Below are positions 1-8,420 of a stretch of DNA of 64,000 bases, piece by piece. Location: assembly GCA_036734025.1 (NCBI GenBank), contig DAIMZI010000002.1:62001-126000 (forward strand), in the 5' to 3' direction. Position numbers and translations under genes: made by a program. How positions within the stretch are numbered: the stretch's first letter is position 1; each line of letters starts with the position of its first letter. The notes below the pieces were generated by a model, which did not search any database, had not been told where the DNA came from, and was given only the letters and a program-made list of their open reading frames with translations. The stretch comes from DAIMZI01 sp036734025 (GTDB lineage: Bacteria > Pseudomonadota > Alphaproteobacteria > Rhizobiales > Rhodomicrobiaceae).

Positions 1-12
1 GCCAGATGTCCT

Positions 13-765
13 TCAACCCGTCTGGTCCGTGCGCATCACAGCCGGGATCGTCGCCAGCAAGATCTTGAAATCTGCCAGCAGCGACCAGCGGCGCACATAA
101 AGCCGGTCAAGCGCAACGCGCTTGTTATAGCTCAGGCTGGAGCGCCCGCTTACCTGCCAGAGGCCGGTAAGGCCGGGACGCACGGCCAGATAATAGCGTG
201 CGCTCGATGCGTACCGGGCAAGCTCACCAACCACGACAGGGCGCGGCCCGACACAGCTCATTTCCCCGCGCAGCACATTCCAGATCTGCGGCAGTTCATC
301 GATGCTCGTCTTGCGCAGGACATGGCCAAGCGGCGTGATGCGCGGGTCCTGTTCGAGCTTCTGGCCGGTACGCCACTGCTCGGCCAGATCGGGCCGGCGC
401 GCGAGCAGGTTCTCAAGCGCCTGCTCTGAATCGGTCACCATCGTGCGGAACTTGTAGCAGGTGAAGGCACGCCCGCCAAAACCGACACGGGTGTGCGCAT
501 ACAGTACCGGCCCGCCCATCGACAGGCGTACGGCAAGGGCAGCGATGATCATCAGCGGTGAAAGCACGATAAGCGCGACAGATGCGATGACGATATCGAG
601 CGCGCGCTTGATCAGGCCGCCTTTCGGGCCGGCGATGGATGCACTGCCGACGCCCTCCTGGCGTGCAGCCGAGCGGTTGCCCGCAAGCCAGCCATCAATC
701 TCTGCCAAGGAAGCTGCTTGTGTATTCCGGGCCGTGTAAGGGCGATATGATGATATGTATGACAT
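13..765 (-). CDS. Exopolysaccharide undecaprenyl-phosphate sugar transferase
   Basis: This 250-residue protein is a bacterial sugar transferase of the WbaP/ExoY type, which moves a sugar-1-phosphate from a nucleotide sugar to undecaprenyl phosphate at the inner membrane and so starts a polysaccharide repeat unit. One membrane segment lies near residues 52-78 after a polar N-terminus. The family motifs follow: KFRTM near residue 106, the DELPQ motif near 157, CVGPRP near 170 and RPGLTGLWQVSGR near 195. It is the short form without the N-terminal multi-pass domain. It is transcribed away from the hook-like gene across a 312-base gap. The sugar specificity cannot be read from the sequence. Confidence 0.9.
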   Translation of the reverse strand: MSYISSYRPYTARNTQAASLAEIDGWLAGNRSAARQEGVGSASIAGPKGGLIKRALDIVIASVALIVLSPLMIIAALAVRLSMGGPVLYAHTRVGFGGRAFTCYKFRTMVTDSEQALENLLARRPDLAEQWRTGQKLEQDPRITPLGHVLRKTSIDELPQIWNVLRGEMSCVGPRPVVVGELARYASSARYYLAVRPGLTGLWQVSGRSSLSYNKRVALDRLYVRRWSLLADFKILLATIPAVMRTDQTG

Positions 766-1077
766 TGTCCGGGTCGCATTTTTCTGTTTTCACCGGTGCG
801 GTGAGCGCGAATGTCAAATGACTCGTGCGTTAAGAGAGTTTTAACGGAGATGAAGACCCGGTTAAATTGTCCATCAAGCCATCCGTCCCAAGCATTCCGA
901 ACTATCGAATAGTCCAAAAGTACGAGTTTTCGTGTCATATTGAACATTGCCGGTCTTGGCGAACTCCAGATTAACGGTCTGTTCACCAATTTCGTTAAAC
1001 CTGTACACTTGTTACGGGCTTGACCGGCTGGTCTTGCACAGCCGCAAGTGAGGCCACGGGGCGGATGGGGACAGACA
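766..1077. other. Intergenic region between divergent genes
   Basis: This 312-base gap separates the sugar transferase from the hook-like gene and must hold both promoters. It contains two small inverted repeats, CACCG/CGGTG at 791-803 and CGTTAA/TTAACG at 828-846. I see no convincing ORF and no RNA gene. No promoter pair stands out clearly enough to call. Confidence 0.5.
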
Positions 1078-1995
1078 ATGGGCGATACCAACATCCTCGC
1101 AGATGCGATTGCGCCTGTCGGACAGCCGATCGCTCGGCCTGACGACATCGGCGCGTCGGTGCGCGGGTCTGCGCCGTCCATACACGACAATGCGACACCC
1201 GATATCTGCGTGCTCGCTGCGCGGCTGCGTTCGCTCAATGGCGGTTCGCCATCATTCGAGCCGACGCCTGTCTTCACCGACCAGCTCGATTTCACTTCCG
1301 ATGCCGCCGGCTATCTTTGCAATTCGCAGGGCCTGTATCTGGTTGGCCCGTGTTCATCGGCGCGCAGCGGCCAGCTGGAGCCCATCCGTCTGGTGCACGC
1401 TCACCAGATGCCCACACGCCCGACCCGCCTGATCAGCTATGACGCCAATCTTCCGACGCATCCCGTGGCGGGGACAGCGCCGATCGGCGGCGGCTCGCTC
1501 AAGGCGCTGGGCGAAGATGGGGAGGAATGGTTGGTGATGCTGCGCTGGACAATGCTGGCGGAGGCGCGCCGCGGCGCCGCGAGCGTGTGGCGTCTCGGCT
1601 ACCTGATGGCCGGGCGCGCGGACCATCGGCATATCCGCTCCGGCTGGCAGGACCTTGATCATGATTTCGGCTTCACGCACGATGGCCGCCTGCTGCCGCC
1701 GCCGGCTCGCGAGGATGCTGCGCGCCCCGCCAGAAGCGTGCCGCGCTTCATCGAACTGACGAGTGGCAGACGCGGCTTGACGCTGGAGATTACCGGTCTC
1801 ACCAGGTTTCCTGACAGCAGCGGCCTTGTGACAATCCGCGAGCTTGCCCACGACGGTATGGCCGCGGGCACACTGAGCCAACTCGTCATTACCGGCTGCG
1901 GCGCGGTGCTGGCGCATTATTCGAACGGGGTACGCATCAAGGCCGGGACGGCGCTCACCTCACGTAATATTGAGGCCGCCCAGGGCGCCGCGTGA
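1078..1995 (+). CDS. Orphan flagellar-hook-like protein (FlgE core without D0)
   Basis: The 305-residue product resembles the middle and late parts of flagellar hook protein FlgE. Around residues 80-95 it has the hook pattern of an F-x-x-D-x-x-GYL-x-x-x-GLYLVG stretch, followed by an EPIRL and a T-x-L-I-S-Y-D-A-N-L-P segment. The C-terminal part has the hook signature of an AAGTL motif, an acid-poor beta strand and an HYSNGVRIKAG stretch (hooks: G-x-YSNG). The usual N- and C-terminal coiled-coil D0 helices needed for export and polymerisation are missing, and no flagellar gene lies nearby. The start was set at the ATG at 1078 after a GGGGACAG stretch; an upstream start at 1048 is possible. 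The homology is read by eye, so the function is unassigned. Confidence 0.6.
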   Translation: MGDTNILADAIAPVGQPIARPDDIGASVRGSAPSIHDNATPDICVLAARLRSLNGGSPSFEPTPVFTDQLDFTSDAAGYLCNSQGLYLVGPCSSARSGQLEPIRLVHAHQMPTRPTRLISYDANLPTHPVAGTAPIGGGSLKALGEDGEEWLVMLRWTMLAEARRGAASVWRLGYLMAGRADHRHIRSGWQDLDHDFGFTHDGRLLPPPAREDAARPARSVPRFIELTSGRRGLTLEITGLTRFPDSSGLVTIRELAHDGMAAGTLSQLVITGCGAVLAHYSNGVRIKAGTALTSRNIEAAQGAA

Positions 1996-2028
1996 GCGCG
2001 GCCCATCGGCGCGACGCGTGCACGGGTC

Positions 2029-2056
2029 TTGACAGCAACCGGCTTAAGGTTACATA
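2029..2056 (+). promoter_or_regulatory. Candidate sigma-70 promoter of dksA
   Basis: A perfect TTGACA at 2029-2034 is followed after 16 bases by TACATA at 2051-2056. This lies about 125 bases upstream of the chosen dksA start and downstream of the preceding stop codon, so it would drive dksA alone. Confidence 0.45.
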
Positions 2057-2181
2057 GACGGCAAATTTGAAGCAGCGGCCATGCGAGCTGCCGTCTTGGT
2101 GTGACCCGCGATGAGGTTGGCCTAATAGCCGGCGAGAAGAGCCGCCGCCACGAGGACATGGCCATTTCCAAAGAGGTATTT

Positions 2182-2598
2182 ATGGACGTGACCGATCTGC
2201 CGGACGACTATCGCCCGTCGGAGGATGAGCCGTTCATGAATGACCGGCAGCGTGCCTACTTCCGAAAGAAGCTTCTGGACTGGAAAGAGGAGATCTTGCG
2301 CTCGAGCCGCGAGACGCTGGAGAATCTTCAGGAGTCCGCGCAACATCCCGACATTGCGGACCGCGCCACGTCAGAAACCGATCGGGCGCTTGAATTGCGC
2401 GCGCGCGACAGGCAGCGCAAGCTCATTGCCAAGATCGATGCCGCCTTGCAGAGGCTGGACGATGGCAGCTATGGCTATTGTGAAGAAACCGGAGAGCCGA
2501 TCGGCCTCAAACGCCTGGACGCGCGGCCGATTGCGGTGCTCAGCGTCGAGGCGCAGGAGCGCCATGAGCGGCGCGAGCGGATATACCGCGACGAATGA
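2182..2598 (+). CDS. dksA: RNA polymerase-binding transcription factor DksA
   Basis: DksA binds the secondary channel of RNA polymerase and works with ppGpp in the stringent response. The 138-residue product has the coiled-coil with the conserved acidic tip DxxDRA (D57, D60, A62), then the C-terminal zinc-finger fold. Only the first of the four zinc cysteines is kept: the positions read C100, T103, S121 and A124, so classical zinc binding is unlikely. To my knowledge related alphaproteobacterial DksA proteins show similar loss. The start at 2182 has a good AAGAGG ribosome site five bases away; an in-frame ATG at 2158 and a GTG at 2101 lie upstream with weaker sites. Confidence 0.9.
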   Translation: MDVTDLPDDYRPSEDEPFMNDRQRAYFRKKLLDWKEEILRSSRETLENLQESAQHPDIADRATSETDRALELRARDRQRKLIAKIDAALQRLDDGSYGYCEETGEPIGLKRLDARPIAVLSVEAQERHERRERIYRDE

Positions 2599-2669
2599 GC
2601 AGGAAAACCGCGCCCGGCATTTGACCTGACGCTCGGCAGCCTGGTGTCAGCGGCAAGATACGTGAAGAT

Positions 2670-2697
2670 GCGGGAGCCGCCCGCAGGCAGCTCCCGC
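2670..2697. terminator. Hairpin between convergent dksA and proX
   Basis: GCGGGAGC (2670-2677) pairs perfectly with GCTCCCGC (2690-2697) across a 12-base loop. It sits between the dksA stop and the proX stop on opposite strands. There is no clear T-run on either side, so termination is inferred from position and stem strength only. Confidence 0.4.
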
Positions 2698-2712
2698 AAG
2701 CTGTGATCAGGC

Positions 2713-3723
2713 TCAGTTGGTGGCCGAGGCCATCGCCTCTTCGATCCAGCCATCGACCGTGTCGGCATTGGCTTCAAGCCATTCCGCGGCGTGGCGTGAG
2801 ATATCGGCTTCGCTGGACTCGCCGGCATTCATCTTGGCGTTCTGGGCGAAGATATCGTCCAAAGGAACGCCGGCGACTTCCAGCAGGGTCTTGACCGCCG
2901 GGTTAGCACCCAGAAAGTCGTTGTTCGCCACGGGACGGATATCGTTGGCTTCCCAGCCGAGTTCGCATGGGTCTGCAACACAGCCCGTGACGCCTGCGAC
3001 CGTGGTCTCCGGCGTGGCGTTGGGCATCTGGATCCATACGACATCCTCGCCCGGCGGCAGCACGCCCACCGTCCAGTTCGGCGTCCAGGTGTAGAACAGA
3101 ATGGGCTCGCCCTGTTGATAGCGGCCAATGGCATCGGCCATAGCGGCCGAATAACCAGCCTTGATCAGGTTGATATGCTCGCCAAGCCCAAGCTCTTCGA
3201 CATGTTTGGAAATCTGCTCCTCGCAGCCCCAGCCCGGCGGGCAGGCGACCAGGTCGGCCTTGCCATCACCATTGGAATCGAACGCCGCCTTGATCTCAGG
3301 CTTGGTGAAATCCATGATGTTGGTGATGCCGAATTTCTCCGCTGAGGCCTTGTCAACCAGATAGCCCTGCAAGGCACCGCCCTCGGCCACATAACCCACG
3401 GTGGTCGCACCGGCCGAGAAGGCGGATTCATAGGTGTTGTGCAGCGGGAACCAGCCATTCACCCACAGATCCAGATCACCCTGGCCAACAGCCTGGTAGA
3501 AAGGCGGATTGTCGAGGGTTCGGATCGTGCCGACCTCATAGCCGAGGCGCTCCAGCATCTGCTTGTAGATTTCGGCCTGGAACCAGCCCGTGTCCCAGGT
3601 CGCTCTTGCCATGCGCACCGACTTGCCCTCGCCGGGCAATGTCTGTGCCATGGCCGCGCCGGCCAGACCGATTGCTGCTATAAAGCAGATGGCCAGACGC
3701 GAAATGGTCTTCAGCGTCGTCAT
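2713..3723 (-). CDS. proX: Glycine betaine/proline ABC transporter substrate-binding protein
   Basis: This 336-residue ProX-type protein (OpuAC domain) captures quaternary ammonium osmoprotectants in the periplasm for the ProV/ProW importer. A signal peptide ends at AMA near residue 26. The mature part starts with the ProX-like ATWDTGWFQAE segment and continues with DLWVNGWFP, whose tryptophans are of the kind that form the aromatic ligand box. Two cysteine-containing stretches (ACPPGWGCEE and GCVADPCE) probably form disulfides. It is the last gene of proV-proW-proX and is separated from proW by 128 bases containing two hairpins. The ligand could be betaine, proline betaine or choline. Confidence 0.9.
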   Translation of the reverse strand: MTTLKTISRLAICFIAAIGLAGAAMAQTLPGEGKSVRMARATWDTGWFQAEIYKQMLERLGYEVGTIRTLDNPPFYQAVGQGDLDLWVNGWFPLHNTYESAFSAGATTVGYVAEGGALQGYLVDKASAEKFGITNIMDFTKPEIKAAFDSNGDGKADLVACPPGWGCEEQISKHVEELGLGEHINLIKAGYSAAMADAIGRYQQGEPILFYTWTPNWTVGVLPPGEDVVWIQMPNATPETTVAGVTGCVADPCELGWEANDIRPVANNDFLGANPAVKTLLEVAGVPLDDIFAQNAKMNAGESSEADISRHAAEWLEANADTVDGWIEEAMASATN

Positions 3724-3800
3724 GTCTTTACCTTCCTATCCTGTAGTCCGTTGGTCGATTGTGAGGCGAGGCGAACGGGCCTGCCATCCGCCGCACCAAG

Positions 3801-3838
3801 GCCGCGTCAGACGCGGCGTTCCGCACCCGGAGGTGCGG
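3801..3838 (-). promoter_or_regulatory. Two hairpins in the proW-proX intergenic segment
   Basis: Two perfect inverted repeats stand side by side: GCCGCGTC/GACGCGGC at 3801-3817 and CCGCACC/GGTGCGG with a CGGA loop at 3821-3838. On the minus strand they come just after the proW stop and about 80 bases before proX. Such stems often act as partial terminators or 3' end stabilisers that set different levels of membrane subunits and binding protein. That role is inferred from position. Confidence 0.4.
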
Positions 3839-3851
3839 CGATTGCCGTCAG

Positions 3852-4829
3852 CTAAGCAGGTGTTGCTTGCGACGTGCGTCTTTGCCCGGTGATCGATCGC
3901 CACAGACCCACGAAGGTCCAGGTCGGATTACGGCTCCTGCCGCGCTCGCCCAGTCCTTGAGTGATGCGATCAAGCACGATGGCAAGCAGTACAATCCCCA
4001 GGCCGCCGATGAAGGCGCGCCCGACATCAAGCCGGCCAAGCCCGGTGAATACCGTCAGCCCAAGGCCGCCGGCACCGATCAGCGCTGCGATGACAGCCAT
4101 GGACAAGGCCAGCATCAGGGTCTGATTGAGCCCCGCCATGATGGTGCGCAGGGCAAGCGGTATCTGGATTTCCAGCAGCACCTGCCGCGGGGTCGAGCCA
4201 AAGGCATAGCCCGCTTCGACAAGCTCGGAGCGAACCTGGCGGATGCCGAGATTGGTCAGCCGGATCAGCGGCGGCACCGAGAAGATGATGGTGGCGATGA
4301 CGCCGGGCACGATGCCGACACCGAACAGCATCACGATCGGCACCAGATAGACGAATGGCGGTATGGTCTGCATCACATCGAGGATGGGGCGCAGGATCGC
4401 GGCAAAACGGTCACTGGCCGCGGCCATGATGCCGACCGGTATGCCGATGACCGCACAGAACAGAACCGCGGTCAGGATCATCGCCAGCGTGGTCATGGTC
4501 TCGGACCACACGCCGATCAGATCGAGCAGCACGAAGCTCACGACCGTGAAGATCGCCACCCCGAAACCCGCAACGCGCGAGGCCAGCATGGCCACCAGCA
4601 AGGTGACGACCAGAAACGGTGTTGCGATCAGCAGACCCTCAAGGCCGTTAAGCACCTGATCCACGGGCCACTGTGCCGCGCGAAAGGCTGGTCGGAAATT
4701 GGGCACCAGCCAGTCCTTGACGAAGCTGTTGGTCCAGACATCGATCGGGATCGTGCCGAGTTCGGACGGGCGCAGGTCGCTGATGGCGCCGATGAAGCTC
4801 TGGAAGACCGGGGCGTTTGTGCGTTCCAT
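3852..4829 (-). CDS. proW: Glycine betaine/proline ABC transporter permease
   Basis: The 325-residue permease forms the membrane channel of the osmoprotectant importer. After a polar N-terminus of about 75 residues there are multiple hydrophobic segments between residues 80 and 300. The cytoplasmic EAA loop, which docks on the ATPase, reads VEAGYAFGSTPRQVLLEI near residues 205-222. Its ATG at 4829 shares one base with the proV stop (TGATG), so the two subunits are translationally coupled. Length and topology match ProW of the ProU system. Confidence 0.92.
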   Translation of the reverse strand: MERTNAPVFQSFIGAISDLRPSELGTIPIDVWTNSFVKDWLVPNFRPAFRAAQWPVDQVLNGLEGLLIATPFLVVTLLVAMLASRVAGFGVAIFTVVSFVLLDLIGVWSETMTTLAMILTAVLFCAVIGIPVGIMAAASDRFAAILRPILDVMQTIPPFVYLVPIVMLFGVGIVPGVIATIIFSVPPLIRLTNLGIRQVRSELVEAGYAFGSTPRQVLLEIQIPLALRTIMAGLNQTLMLALSMAVIAALIGAGGLGLTVFTGLGRLDVGRAFIGGLGIVLLAIVLDRITQGLGERGRSRNPTWTFVGLWRSITGQRRTSQATPA

Positions 4830-6142
4830 CAGGCAATCTCCTGCATGCTGGCGCCGTCCCGGCTCTGGCTCGACTTGCTCACATCGCCCTTTGCCTGCCC
4901 GTTGGATCCGCCAGGGCTCGGGCCGTGTTTCTGGCTTCCTTCTTCCTCGCCGTCGTTGAGACTGTCCTCAGCCGGAGCTTCCAGATGGGCGAACACATTG
5001 ACGGGATCGACCGCGCCAATAAGCTGGCCGTGGCGGTCGATCACTGCAATCAGCCGGTTCTGGCCCAGCCTGTCGAACCCTTCGCTGAGGAAGGTTGAAC
5101 GGTTGACGCGGGAAAAATGGCGGTCCATGAGCGCGCGTGCCGGCTTGGCGCCGATATCGCCTTCCAGCATCGCCGGTTCGACCAGGCCGATGGGTTTGTT
5201 CTGGGCATCGGTGAGGAATATGCCGCGCAGGTTCTCATCCGCACCGAAGCGCGCGCTGACATCGCTTGCCGGCGCATCGGCAGGCAAGCTTGTGGCGCGC
5301 TCGCGAATGGAGCCGAATGTCAGCACCCGGCTGCGATCGACATCGCGTGTGAATTCCAGCACATAATCGGTTGCCGGCTCGGTGACGATTTGTTCGGCCG
5401 TTCCCACCTGAACGAACCGGCCGTCCTTCATGATCGCGATCTGATCACCCAGCTTGAGCGCTTCCTGCAGATCGTGGGTGATGAAGATGATGGTGGTGCC
5501 GATACGGTCCTGGATTTCCAGAAGCTCGTCCTGCATGTCGCGCCTGATCAGCGGGTCGAGCGCGGAGAACGGCTCGTCCATGAGCAGCACTTCCGGATCG
5601 ACGGCCATGGCGCGGGCAAGACCGACACGCTGCTGCATGCCACCGCTCAGACTGGCGGGATAACTGTCGGCCCATGCTCCAAGACCCACTGCTTCAAGCG
5701 CGGCAACAGCCTCTTCGCGGCGTTGTTCAACCGGCATGCCGCGCGCCTTCAGCCCATAGGCCGCATTCTCCCAGACCATCATGTGCGGAAACAGCGCAAA
5801 ATGCTGGAAGACCATCGCCATGCGCCCCAGCCTGAGCTGGCGCAATTGAGTCTTGTCGGCGGCCGTTATGTTCAGATCATCGAGGATGATGTCGCCGGAG
5901 GTAGGCTCATACAAACGGTTAAGGCAACGTATCAAGGTGGATTTTCCCGAGCCGGAAAGGCCCATTACCACAAATATTTGCCCTCTGGGAACATCGAAGG
6001 AGACATCGTTTACTGCGATTATGCTTTGCGTCGCCTTGTATATCTCTTCCCGCTCCGCCCCCTCTTTATCAAGTTTGATCGCCTTATCGGGATTGGGCCC
6101 GAAGATCTTGTAGACGTTCCTGACTGTCAACTTGTTTGTCAT
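4829..6142 (-). CDS. proV: Glycine betaine/proline ABC transporter ATPase with CBS domains
   Basis: ProV hydrolyses ATP to drive osmoprotectant uptake. The 437-residue protein has Walker A GLSGSGKST (61-69), Q-loop Q113, signature LSGGMQQ (165-171), Walker B LLMDE (186-190) and switch H223. A C-terminal regulatory region from about residue 260 to 390 carries a CBS pair, the module that senses ionic strength in OpuA-type importers. A polar low-complexity tail of about 45 residues, rich in E, G and S, follows and is not typical of the family. I set the start at MTNK (6142), where the family similarity begins; the frame stays open 16 codons further up. Confidence 0.92.
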   Translation of the reverse strand: MTNKLTVRNVYKIFGPNPDKAIKLDKEGAEREEIYKATQSIIAVNDVSFDVPRGQIFVVMGLSGSGKSTLIRCLNRLYEPTSGDIILDDLNITAADKTQLRQLRLGRMAMVFQHFALFPHMMVWENAAYGLKARGMPVEQRREEAVAALEAVGLGAWADSYPASLSGGMQQRVGLARAMAVDPEVLLMDEPFSALDPLIRRDMQDELLEIQDRIGTTIIFITHDLQEALKLGDQIAIMKDGRFVQVGTAEQIVTEPATDYVLEFTRDVDRSRVLTFGSIRERATSLPADAPASDVSARFGADENLRGIFLTDAQNKPIGLVEPAMLEGDIGAKPARALMDRHFSRVNRSTFLSEGFDRLGQNRLIAVIDRHGQLIGAVDPVNVFAHLEAPAEDSLNDGEEEGSQKHGPSPGGSNGQAKGDVSKSSQSRDGASMQEIA

Positions 6143-6606
6143 ACCAACCAATTCTGTGTTTCCGCTCCACGCCAGAGGACACAGCGTCAACTACCGGTTG
6201 CCCCGCCGGTATCTTGCCATCCTTTTACACTCTGCCACCGACGAGCCGGCCGCGGGAGATCAGGCAAAAACAGATTTTTTCTGCGCGCCATCCCCGTTAG
6301 CGGGAAATTGCCGAAAGGGAATTTATAAGTTGAGGATACACAGGTGCGGTGCGCCAGTCAAACCGCGCCTCACCGATCCTTTGTGCAGATCTGATATGTG
6401 TGTGGAATTGCAGCGGCTTGACCATTTATATGAAAAGTCTGTGGCCATATTGAACAGCGCAAGAATCAATTCTGGATTTGCGCAAAGAATGACTCTGCAT
6501 GCGAAAATTGTCTTCAAAGTAAACTTCGTTTTTTACTTGTTGAATTTGGATCAGAGAATATCGTTTTGCAAGCAACGCGATCAAGCGGCGCAAACGTAAC
6601 TTTCCG
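6143..6606. other. Intergenic region upstream of proVWX
   Basis: This 464-base stretch lies between the histidine kinase stop and the proV start. Its half next to the kinase, about 6400-6580, is clearly more AT-rich than the flanks and is the likely site of the proVWX promoter. A plus-strand reading frame crosses the region, but it has no recognisable similarity and unfavourable codon use, so I do not call it. I see no RNA gene. Confidence 0.5.
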
Positions 6607-8136
6607 TCAATGGACCACTGATGGCTGGCTTGTGTACAAGCCTTGCGTGCGGTGCTCGGGCTCCGCCGACGAGACGATCATCCGCGTCGCGGGAAACACC
6701 ACCGTCACCCGCGTGCCCTCGCTCAGCCTGCTGTCCAGTTCAAATCGCCCGCCATGCAACTCCACCAGCCCCTTGACGATCGGCAGCCCCAGGCCCGAGC
6801 CGCCCTCTGCACTGAGTCGGGCAAATGATCCCTGGCCGAACGAGCGCAGCACGATCGGTATCTCGCTCTCGGGAATGCCGGGGCCGGTATCGCTGATGCG
6901 CATGAACGGCTCAGCCTCGGAAGTCGCGCCGATCTCCAGTTGTACACTGCCGCCGCGCGGCGTGAACTTGATGGCGTTCGACAGAAGATTGAGGCAGATC
7001 TGGCGCACCGCCCGCTCATCCGCCCACACCTCAAGATCTAGCGAGGCGAAATTGTTGCTCAGGCGCAATTCCTTTTCCTGCGCCCGCAGGCTCATGAGCC
7101 GCTGACAATCCTCGAGCACATCGCCGAGCCGCACGAGGCTCTCGCTCAACTGATAACGGCCGGCCTCGATACGTGACAGATCAAGAATTTCGTTGATGAG
7201 TTTCAGCAGATGCTGGCCGCTGTCATGAATATCCGCGGAATAATTCTTGTAGGTCGGCGTGGCATGAGGCCCCAGCACTTCATCCTTCATCACCTCGGAA
7301 AAGCCCAGAATGGCGTTCAGGGGCGTGCGAAATTCATGGCTCATGGTGGCGAGAAAGCGCGATTTCGCCAGGCTTGCCGCTTCGGCCCGCCGGCGCGCAT
7401 CTTCAGACACCGCGCGCGATTGCTCAAGATCGGCGACCACCAGATCCTTCTCGGCGCGGTAGGCCAGCATGTTGAGAACCGTGGCGTGCATCTCCTTGGC
7501 GATAAAGAACAAATAGACATGAACCGCCGCGCAGAACAGCGCCATCCCCCAGAAGAACATGTCGCCCGTCAGGATGAAGCGGAGCACGAGCGCCGCGCTC
7601 AGCGGAATGGTTCCGGGAAACATCAATTGCATGACCGATGAACTCAGCATCATGCGCACGGCGATGACCACCAGCAGCGCCGCCATGATGAAAAGCAGCG
7701 GCGTCAATTCATCGGAGTTGATCTCGACAAAAGCCAGCGACGCCCAGCAGACGCCATGGAAGAATTCGGCCGCGCCGAGCTTGCGCCGCCAGACCGGCAC
7801 CTCGATTTCGCTGATGGGCGTGAGCAGGAACTGACGGCACAAAGCCACGTTGATGCCTGTGGCAACCAGCACCGCACACACCCAGATCATCAGCGGTTGG
7901 GCCGGCGTCCAGTTCAGCATGCCGATCATGATCACCAGCGCCATGAGCGGCGTCGCAAGCGCCAGCGAAGTTTCGTTGCGGGCGAACATCATCAGCCGCT
8001 CATGCTCGAATGTCACGGCGCTACCTTCATCGCCAGCGTCCTCGCGATCGCTCAGAAGGATCCTCGGTATGGGCTGGCCGAAACTGTCCACGGACAGGCC
8101 GGGGGGAAATTTCGCACCTATATCCGCTGATGCCAT
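6607..8136 (-). CDS. Membrane sensor histidine kinase
   Basis: The 509-residue protein has about five or six membrane segments between residues 58 and 213, a short coiled coil (230-258), a HisKA domain with the phosphorylation site SHEFRTPLNA (H267) and an HATPase domain with N-box NLLSNAIKF, DTGPGIP and GGSGLGLPIVK motifs. The HisKA sequence, including the EVLGP and YKNY segments, resembles the PleC/DivJ/PdhS class of alphaproteobacteria. No periplasmic or PAS sensor domain is visible, so the multi-pass region itself may sense. No response regulator is adjacent, making it an orphan kinase. It lies divergently from the rhodopsin gene, 309 bases apart. Confidence 0.9.
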   Translation of the reverse strand: MASADIGAKFPPGLSVDSFGQPIPRILLSDREDAGDEGSAVTFEHERLMMFARNETSLALATPLMALVIMIGMLNWTPAQPLMIWVCAVLVATGINVALCRQFLLTPISEIEVPVWRRKLGAAEFFHGVCWASLAFVEINSDELTPLLFIMAALLVVIAVRMMLSSSVMQLMFPGTIPLSAALVLRFILTGDMFFWGMALFCAAVHVYLFFIAKEMHATVLNMLAYRAEKDLVVADLEQSRAVSEDARRRAEAASLAKSRFLATMSHEFRTPLNAILGFSEVMKDEVLGPHATPTYKNYSADIHDSGQHLLKLINEILDLSRIEAGRYQLSESLVRLGDVLEDCQRLMSLRAQEKELRLSNNFASLDLEVWADERAVRQICLNLLSNAIKFTPRGGSVQLEIGATSEAEPFMRISDTGPGIPESEIPIVLRSFGQGSFARLSAEGGSGLGLPIVKGLVELHGGRFELDSRLSEGTRVTVVFPATRMIVSSAEPEHRTQGLYTSQPSVVH

Positions 8137-8267
8137 GTTGACTACTTACGCCCAATTGAGCGCCTCTCGGCGCTGATTACTGACAACGACGCAGAACGCT
8201 AGATCTGAATGCTGGCCTTTGCGGGTCGCGCTGACCTCAAGGCCCCAGTTTTCGATCAAAATGCCTA

Positions 8268-8286
8268 ACAACCGGTTACCGGTTGT
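8268..8286. promoter_or_regulatory. Perfect palindrome upstream of rhodopsin gene
   Basis: ACAACCGGT (8268-8276) and ACCGGTTGT (8278-8286) form a perfect 9-base inverted repeat around a single T. A dyad of this size and spacing is typical of a dimeric repressor or activator site. It lies about 160 bases before the rhodopsin start and abuts a second inverted repeat at 8287. The regulator is unknown. Confidence 0.5.
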
Positions 8287-8307
8287 GCTGAAAATGTGTT
8301 TTTCAGC
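8287..8307 (+). promoter_or_regulatory. Hairpin directly abutting the palindrome
   Basis: GCTGAAAA (8287-8294) pairs perfectly with TTTTCAGC (8300-8307) across the loop TGTGT. It begins at the base after the 8268-8286 palindrome. It could be a second operator or an RNA hairpin if transcription starts upstream. On the minus strand it lies within the leader of the histidine kinase. Confidence 0.4.
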
Positions 8308-8395
8308 CGAGCCTGTTCGCCGGTGGGTGCCTATGCACGGGCCGCGTCAATTCGACCGCAAACCCGCGATCTTGTCCGGGCGTAAACAACGCATG

Positions 8396-8420
8396 CACCG
8401 GACATTTTTTCGCTCCGGTG
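8396..8420 (+). promoter_or_regulatory. Inverted repeat just upstream of rhodopsin ribosome site
   Basis: CACCGGA (8396-8402) pairs with TCCGGTG (8414-8420) across an 11-base T-rich spacer. It lies 14 bases before the GGAGG ribosome site at 8435. It may be an operator or a leader hairpin that affects translation. Confidence 0.4.

Noticed and set aside
3867..5366. Plus-strand open frame of 499 codons opposite proW/proV
   Set aside because: It is antisense to two well-recognised transporter genes, has a Q/H/R/D-rich composition typical of shadow frames in GC-rich DNA, and matches no family.
5117..6328. Plus-strand open frame of 403 codons opposite proV
   Set aside because: Antisense shadow of the ATPase gene with no recognisable domain.
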